From Erysipelotrichaceae bacterium (GTDB lineage: Bacteria > Bacillota_I > Bacilli_A > Erysipelotrichales > Erysipelotrichaceae): DNA of 64,000 bases. The number at the start of each line of letters is the position of its first letter. Position 1 is the stretch's first letter. The translations under genes and the position numbers were made by a program. Shown piece after piece: positions 61,801 to 64,000 of the stretch. The notes under the pieces were generated by a model. That model saw nothing but the letters and a program-made list of their open reading frames with translations, searched no databases and was not told the origin of the DNA. The stretch lies in contig JAFRAB010000023.1 of assembly GCA_017405675.1 (NCBI GenBank), forward strand, positions 8,928 through 72,927, given 5' to 3'.

Positions 61801-62818
61801 AGTAGCTGACGGTAAGGAAACTAACATGACTGTTGAACTGAACAAGGACAACGAATGGAAGGGTTCCTTCAATGATCTTGAAAAGTACAGTGCCGGTAAG
61901 GAAATTGATTATACAGTAAAGGAAATCGATGTACCTGCATATTACCAGTCAGGAAAACCTGCTGGCAGTAAGACAGAAGGATACAAGATCACTAATACAT
62001 TCGCACCGATTCTGTTTGACCCACCTGTAGTAAAGACAATCGTAGGTGACAAGAACGATACAACAGCCACATTCGAATTCGAAATGGTAGCTGTTACAGA
62101 AGGCGCACCAATGCCTAAGGGAGCAGCTGATGGTAAGATCACTATTACACTTCCGGCAGATGGCAAGCCATACGAATTCGGTGAAGTATTAATTACTGAA
62201 GTTGGTAAGTACGAATACATCATCAGAGAAGTAGCCGGTACAGATCCTAATTACGCATATGACGCTACAGAATACCATCTGTTATTCGATGTAGATGTCA
62301 ATGCAGAAAATGAATTAGTATGTCAGTTAACAGTATCTGACGGTGAAACAGAAACAATCGTTCCTTGGAAAGAACTGTCAGGATTCCCATTCGAGTTTGA
62401 AAACGAATACAGAGACTATGTAACTCTGGAAATCGAAAAGGTATGGGATGATGGCAACGATGCACAGAAGCTGAGACCTGAAGAGATCGAAGTAGAAGTA
62501 CTCGCTAATGGTGAAGTGATCTTCACAGTAGTTCTGAACGAAGAGAACGAATGGAAGTATGAAGAAGTTCTGCCATTCAGTGATGACAACTTTAAGCCGG
62601 TAACTTACAGTGTAAACGAAAAGAAAGTACCGGAAGGATACACAGTAAGCTACAGCCAGAATGAATACAAGTTCACAGTAACCAACACAGTCACACCACC
62701 TGAGACAAGCGATGCAAGCGGTATTAACATGTGGTTAGCTGTATTCGGTATATCATTAACTAATTCATTAGGATTAGCATATGTATCACTGAAGAGAAAG
62801 AAAGAAGAACAGTTCTAA
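55880..62818 (+). CDS. giant cell-wall surface protein with vWA and Cna_B-like domains
   Basis: The start is placed at 55880 after AAGGGGAG, giving 2312 residues; an upstream ATG at 55844 lacks a site. A signal peptide (FVISLIAVLMLFHSLSF) is followed by an acidic Glu/Ala/Thr-rich region, then a von Willebrand A domain from about residue 393 with MIDAS-type residues DATVS (Asp400-Ser404), TSGTN and FLTDGD (Asp505). After about residue 950 come many Cna_B-like or pilin-type beta-sandwiches, recognisable by Y-x-V-x-E repeats and closing VTNT strands, including two near-identical 96-residue units at 60185-60760. The C-terminus has PPETSD, a hydrophobic helix and KRKKEEQF, a degenerate sorting signal. 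Likely an adhesin anchored by sortase, perhaps with isopeptide cross-links. No sortase gene is in the window. Confidence 0.88.
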   Translation: MYRVLRNFVISLIAVLMLFHSLSFDGLRIAAEENGSENVTEYVNQEEPATEIVTEEPAAAEQETVAEAVEEVTIMPTEYTAELREVLVKATVAEGTFKEEVELAVDPIHKGTDEYQAAEETLKNDGADFDDMIAFDIYFKVKATGERIEPDENVKVELSLREEAFAEAEAEKIDAETVNVTHITEENEVVKVADTADETAGKVEVTATAEKVEAVEATFTVESFSTFVLTWKNASDQEEKATIHYGTYTDGSFVEFAEETIVLDTGATNVSIANTFEGYTYLSAVYCEPGQTIAEGVDMGEVLFKNGNTWEADTYVSDETTHTTDTVRKTIVNGANIYAIYFKPEKPNPQGGGDENIPSPETTKTVKVNDDGTATITLDIVGKTVQSDESHYANVLIILDATVSMDGAKWTNAKAAMKALIETLSEGDNAGNAGKIDYALVTFGRSATVVQNWTKDNATFKTTCANISMVTTSGTNWEAGMRGGLYGVLNNMPDNDPTYVIFLTDGDPNTWYWTTEDIGSSIPNTWPTQRVSQDNIGDEDFYGASDTYMRPGYQGNSSTAADRSKDEAKKIATGRYLYGIYCGDSGTTPSGTSFNRLVDVITGEGQGGQKAISANADTIESEFKAIAETILNNLGANNVTVDDGVPELSSVSTSVSGAADGFKYYIKEKGAADFSEWTDHPGTAYSENNGVTWDLGNAGTLKDGTTYRLQFKVWPSQEAYDLIADLNNGTVAWDSLSDDVKSQINKSGNTYTLKTNTHLNTTYTFNGKTYTDPGNPGTGAMPLVSSQMNVRKAFAHAINDTSPYSKLNFYLTVDGKYYMSDGSLSETVPTKDSTGYYTVKLPVDESLSGEAFWAPENWTGSVYIAPGFMNGTTVLEKGHKYSLYEVITEGDEYEYEFTPQTVRPMVIDGTLTFLVLKDKYNTNEKNAKEYTIEGETYYVASENNGELVGTNRKTAELDITKIIVDNRKTGTMTEADMNKETFTYRVKLTVDKDADITGITAYEYVQRTGEGRFTIFGYQRNDDADIRAFDEDVTKFSGKTFGAFTVTTPGGGATLAHVFKEDGDKLTATIDITLKPNEIIRFTNLPSGTQYEIEEVYANLRQADPSRNADAVPSTDVASNLAAQGYATTTIKTKHGTATGSVEGTKVTGTIVDLDTRYYNQFTNETSDFVDVELKGTKKLSGYTWITNERYYFNLEADGEAPLPGINGRTRFYLTPTADEVGTAAEKTYSFGKIRFTAAGTYKYTVKEDNAGTTVGGIVYDVAKEITIVIKENDDKTLTVESVTGTDTVWDGEKLVATTTMTNKAEETEVSANKAWKNADGTTTAPSGASVVFSVFNAADMEKAIKAVTLDGTADENGETKAWTATFSNLPKYTYEEVSETVTGDDGKETVKYSRKETAIEYKIKETTTYPDYKVSPEDGVADGGTITNSREVAKLKLTKVVVGDVTVPADATFTVTGPSDFGTKTVKYSEMTDNVYDFGTVPTGTYSVTEKDAEVDGYTLKTTISDPVTVTNDSSGELKVTNEYTRKTGTLKLKKVVVGDATVPADTTFTVTGPSDFGTKTVKYSEMKDNVYDFGKVPTGTYSVTENGADKVEGYTLETTISDPVTVTEDGTAELTVTNTYTKKLYKVTVIKTFVIDDVTKIPADFAIAYSIDGVAQPDLTLKNAERVSDTEYKWVIENVPYASKVAFKEKNYDVAGYALVSAMLGCEIVIGDEDVTWTFNNVYERNKYDVTVTKEFSGITAEMIPEEFQISITVDGKEIQVLKVTDKDVVVEGLKYTWKLNEKIPYETEIKATESGYDVFGATLSEDAVKEATLVVGTGENVMALTNPYTINTFNVEVTKEWDDSDDRDGFRAKLGATVQLYKQLAGENTKTRVGDIVTVGTGADWSNIWKDLPAYENGKLVTYSVEETYADKTLKYEMTIGDPVKYTGKEKETIAIKNTHVRERINVPVEKIWEGDEDYLEYRPEKITVVLVADGKETNMTVELNKDNEWKGSFNDLEKYSAGKEIDYTVKEIDVPAYYQSGKPAGSKTEGYKITNTFAPILFDPPVVKTIVGDKNDTTATFEFEMVAVTEGAPMPKGAADGKITITLPADGKPYEFGEVLITEVGKYEYIIREVAGTDPNYAYDATEYHLLFDVDVNAENELVCQLTVSDGETETIVPWKELSGFPFEFENEYRDYVTLEIEKVWDDGNDAQKLRPEEIEVEVLANGEVIFTVVLNEENEWKYEEVLPFSDDNFKPVTYSVNEKKVPEGYTVSYSQNEYKFTVTNTVTPPETSDASGINMWLAVFGISLTNSLGLAYVSLKRKKEEQF
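60185..60760 (+). repeat. two tandem 288-bp repeats within the surface-protein gene
   Basis: The unit 60185-60472 recurs at 60473-60760 with a period of 288 bases (96 codons). The first 150 bases of each copy are almost the same, including an identical stretch of about 60 bases around 60235 and 60523; similarity falls in the second half, where the second copy has one extra codon. Each unit codes for one Cna_B-like domain (KVVVGDxTVPADxTFTVTG). Confidence 0.85.
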
Positions 62819-62852
62819 GAACTTCTGAAAACGGAGCAGATATGAACTAGAC

Positions 62853-62899
62853 AATAAAACCCCATTTCAGATTCAGATCGAAGTGGGGTTTTATTTAAG
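62853..62899 (+). terminator. strong rho-independent terminator after the surface-protein gene
   Basis: AATAAAACCCCA pairs with TGGGGTTTTATT across about 19 bases, ending in TTTTATTT; 34 bases after the stop. Confidence 0.8.
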
Positions 62900-62930
62900 A
62901 TTCGTATTATTCATGATGAAGGAGGCTGCA

Positions 62931-63533
62931 ATGAAAGCAGTAATATATATTCACGGACAGTTCGGAAGTCCTGATGAAGCAGATCATTACCGAAACCTTT
63001 TTCCCGGTTATGATGTGATCGGGCTGGACTATAAGGGAACCAAGCCATGGGAAACTGCAGAGGAAATAAAAGACGCAATCGCAGAGTACAGAAACAGTTA
63101 TGATGAAATAATCGTGATTGCCAACAGTATCGGTGCCTATTATCTGATGAATGCCGTGGTTGAAAGCGATGTTGATCATGCTTATTTCATATCTCCGATA
63201 GTAGACATGGAAAAGGTGATCACAGACATGATGCTGTGGGCTAATGTCAGCGAAGAAGAACTTCAGGAAAAAGGAATCATCAAACAGGAAAACGGCGAAG
63301 ATCTTTCCTGGGAATATCTCTGCTATGTTAGAGAACACCCGTTAAGCTGGCATGTTCCAACTGATATTCTATATGGGGGCAGGGATTTCCTGACATCTAT
63401 TGAAACGATTACTTCTTTTGCCGGGAAACATAATACCAGCCTGACAATTATGGAAGATGGTGAACACTGGTTTCATACCATCCAGCAAATGGCATTTCTT
63501 GATCGGTGGATCAGTTCACTAAAGCAGGAATAG
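62931..63533 (+). CDS. small alpha/beta hydrolase (serine hydrolase family)
   Basis: The start is at 62931, 5 bases after GGAGG; an upstream ORF extension lies in the terminator. The 200-residue protein has IYIHGQFGSPDEADHY, nucleophile region IVIANSIGAYYLM (Ser in ANSIGA), an Asp in YGGRDFLT and a His in GEHWFH. It is a cytoplasmic esterase or peptidase-like hydrolase of unknown substrate, of the same compact type as RBBP9/YdeN-like proteins. It is followed by a small hairpin. Confidence 0.82.
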   Translation: MKAVIYIHGQFGSPDEADHYRNLFPGYDVIGLDYKGTKPWETAEEIKDAIAEYRNSYDEIIVIANSIGAYYLMNAVVESDVDHAYFISPIVDMEKVITDMMLWANVSEEELQEKGIIKQENGEDLSWEYLCYVREHPLSWHVPTDILYGGRDFLTSIETITSFAGKHNTSLTIMEDGEHWFHTIQQMAFLDRWISSLKQE

Positions 63534-63544
63534 TGAACTAAAAA

Positions 63545-63561
63545 CATACACGAAGTGTATG
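63545..63561. promoter_or_regulatory. perfect short inverted repeat between hydrolase and glycogen synthase genes
   Basis: CATACAC and GTGTATG flank GAA, 11 bases after the hydrolase stop. With no U-run it is either a weak hairpin or an operator. The rest of the 140-base gap has an extended -10 like TGTGATAAT at 63624-63632, 41 bases before the next start. Confidence 0.35.
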
Positions 63562-63673
63562 AATAAATGAATAATGATATAAGACTTGAATTAAGCGGTT
63601 TTAAAGATTATTATTGTAGTTGCTGTGATAATTTAATTATTCACAGACGACGCAATCTGAAGGAGGAGTTAAA

Positions 63674-64000
63674 ATGGCTGCTAAAAAAACAACTGAAGAA
63701 ACTGCTGAAAAGAAAACAGCGGAAAAGACAACCGCGGAAAAGAAAACTGCAGTGAAGAAAACTGCGGAAAAGAAGACAGCAGAAAAGAAAACTGCCGTGA
63801 AAAAAACGATTAAAACAACAAAAACTGTTACGGATAAAAAGACTGTTAAGAAGGAAGCCGTGGAAGCTGCGGCTGATGAGATCATCGCTGCTGCCAATCA
63901 GCAGGTGATGACCCAGGAACCTGAATCACCGCGGCGAAGCATTGCCTTTATCGGATCGGAATGTTATCCGTTTGTAAAGACCGGCGGACTTGGAGACGTC
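63674..64000 (+). CDS. glgA: glycogen synthase with Lys/Ala/Thr-rich N-terminal extension (3' end beyond window)
   Basis: The frame opens at ATG 63674 after AGGAGGAG and runs off the window with 109 codons. Residues 90-109 read IAFIGSECYPFVKTGGLGDV, the ADP-glucose-binding start of GT5 glycogen synthase, where the protein normally begins. Before it are about 88 extra residues: residues 3-60 are made of KKTAEKKTA-type repeats of Lys, Thr, Ala, Glu and Val, like histone H1 tails, then a short acidic/neutral helix (VEAAADEIIAAANQQV). The synthase would make storage glycogen. The extension is not part of known GlgA proteins I recall and might anchor the enzyme or bind nucleic acid or acidic partners. 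Confidence 0.85.
   Translation, partial: MAAKKTTEETAEKKTAEKTTAEKKTAVKKTAEKKTAEKKTAVKKTIKTTKTVTDKKTVKKEAVEAAADEIIAAANQQVMTQEPESPRRSIAFIGSECYPFVKTGGLGDV

Noticed and set aside
63567..63755. 62-codon ORF overlapping the glycogen synthase start
   Set aside because: It has no ribosome binding site, ends in a Lys/Arg-rich run that is merely the glgA repeat tail read in another frame, and overlaps the real gene with AGGAGGAG.

Overview
The window reads as a chromosomal segment of a strictly anaerobic, low-to-moderate GC Gram-positive gut bacterium (Bacillota; the gene content and IS types look most like Erysipelotrichia, but I cannot place it further without searches). Supporting signs are lipoproteins with simple lipoboxes, strong Gram-positive Shine-Dalgarno sites, a CcpA-type cre site, a sortase-type surface protein, an NfnAB transhydrogenase and an [FeFe]-hydrogenase-like protein. 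No rRNA, tRNA or CRISPR array was seen.

Layout. (1) 1-8.3 kb: glycoside and ester catabolism: the tail of a GH78 alpha-L-rhamnosidase, a cytoplasmic GH3 glucosidase, an IS3-type remnant, an AraC regulator, then a GPH-family symporter whose original reading frame carries an in-frame amber codon, followed by two esterases flanking a PHP-domain protein. (2) 8.6-15.8 kb: a five-gene operon matching the transaldolase route of sulfoquinovose breakdown (sulfo-TAL): YihQ-like GH31 glycosidase, GPH symporter, transaldolase, a YihU-like dehydrogenase fused to DUF4867, and an L-fucose-isomerase-like isomerase. The residue of the GH31 enzyme that should bind the sulfonate is Gln instead of Arg. (3) 15.9-20.0 kb, minus strand: GH4 alpha-galacturonidase transcribed with a GltD-like flavoprotein and a group-B-like [FeFe] hydrogenase.

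(4) 20.1-44.4 kb, plus strand: a pectin and rhamnogalacturonan utilisation locus of about 24 kb. It encodes the galacturonate route (UxaC, UxaB, UxaA), the unsaturated-uronate route (GH105, KduI, KduD), the shared lower steps (two KdgK-like kinases, Eda fused to a VOC-like domain), and depolymerising or de-esterifying enzymes (GH28, CE8 pectinesterase, rhamnogalacturonan acetylesterase) that all lack signal peptides. In the middle is an LplABC-type ABC importer with two separate MsmX-like ATPases and five small unrecognised membrane proteins. Together these suggest that esterified oligosaccharides are imported whole and dismantled in the cytoplasm to pyruvate and glyceraldehyde-3-phosphate.

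(5) 44.4-47.4 kb, minus strand: nfnA-nfnB-nadK, an NADP(H) supply unit. (6) 47.6-54.4 kb: an SDR dehydrogenase, a PhoB/PhoR-like two-component system whose regulator looks leaderless, PnuC, a Na/Pi cotransporter with PhoU tail, a small membrane protein and a glutaredoxin-like protein. (7) 54.4-64 kb: another IS remnant, a lipoprotein, a 2312-residue surface protein with vWA and Cna_B-like domains and a degenerate sorting signal, an alpha/beta hydrolase, and the start of a glycogen synthase preceded by an unusual Lys/Ala/Thr-rich N-terminal tail.

All functional calls are from reading the translated sequence and recalled family motifs; no database search was run.
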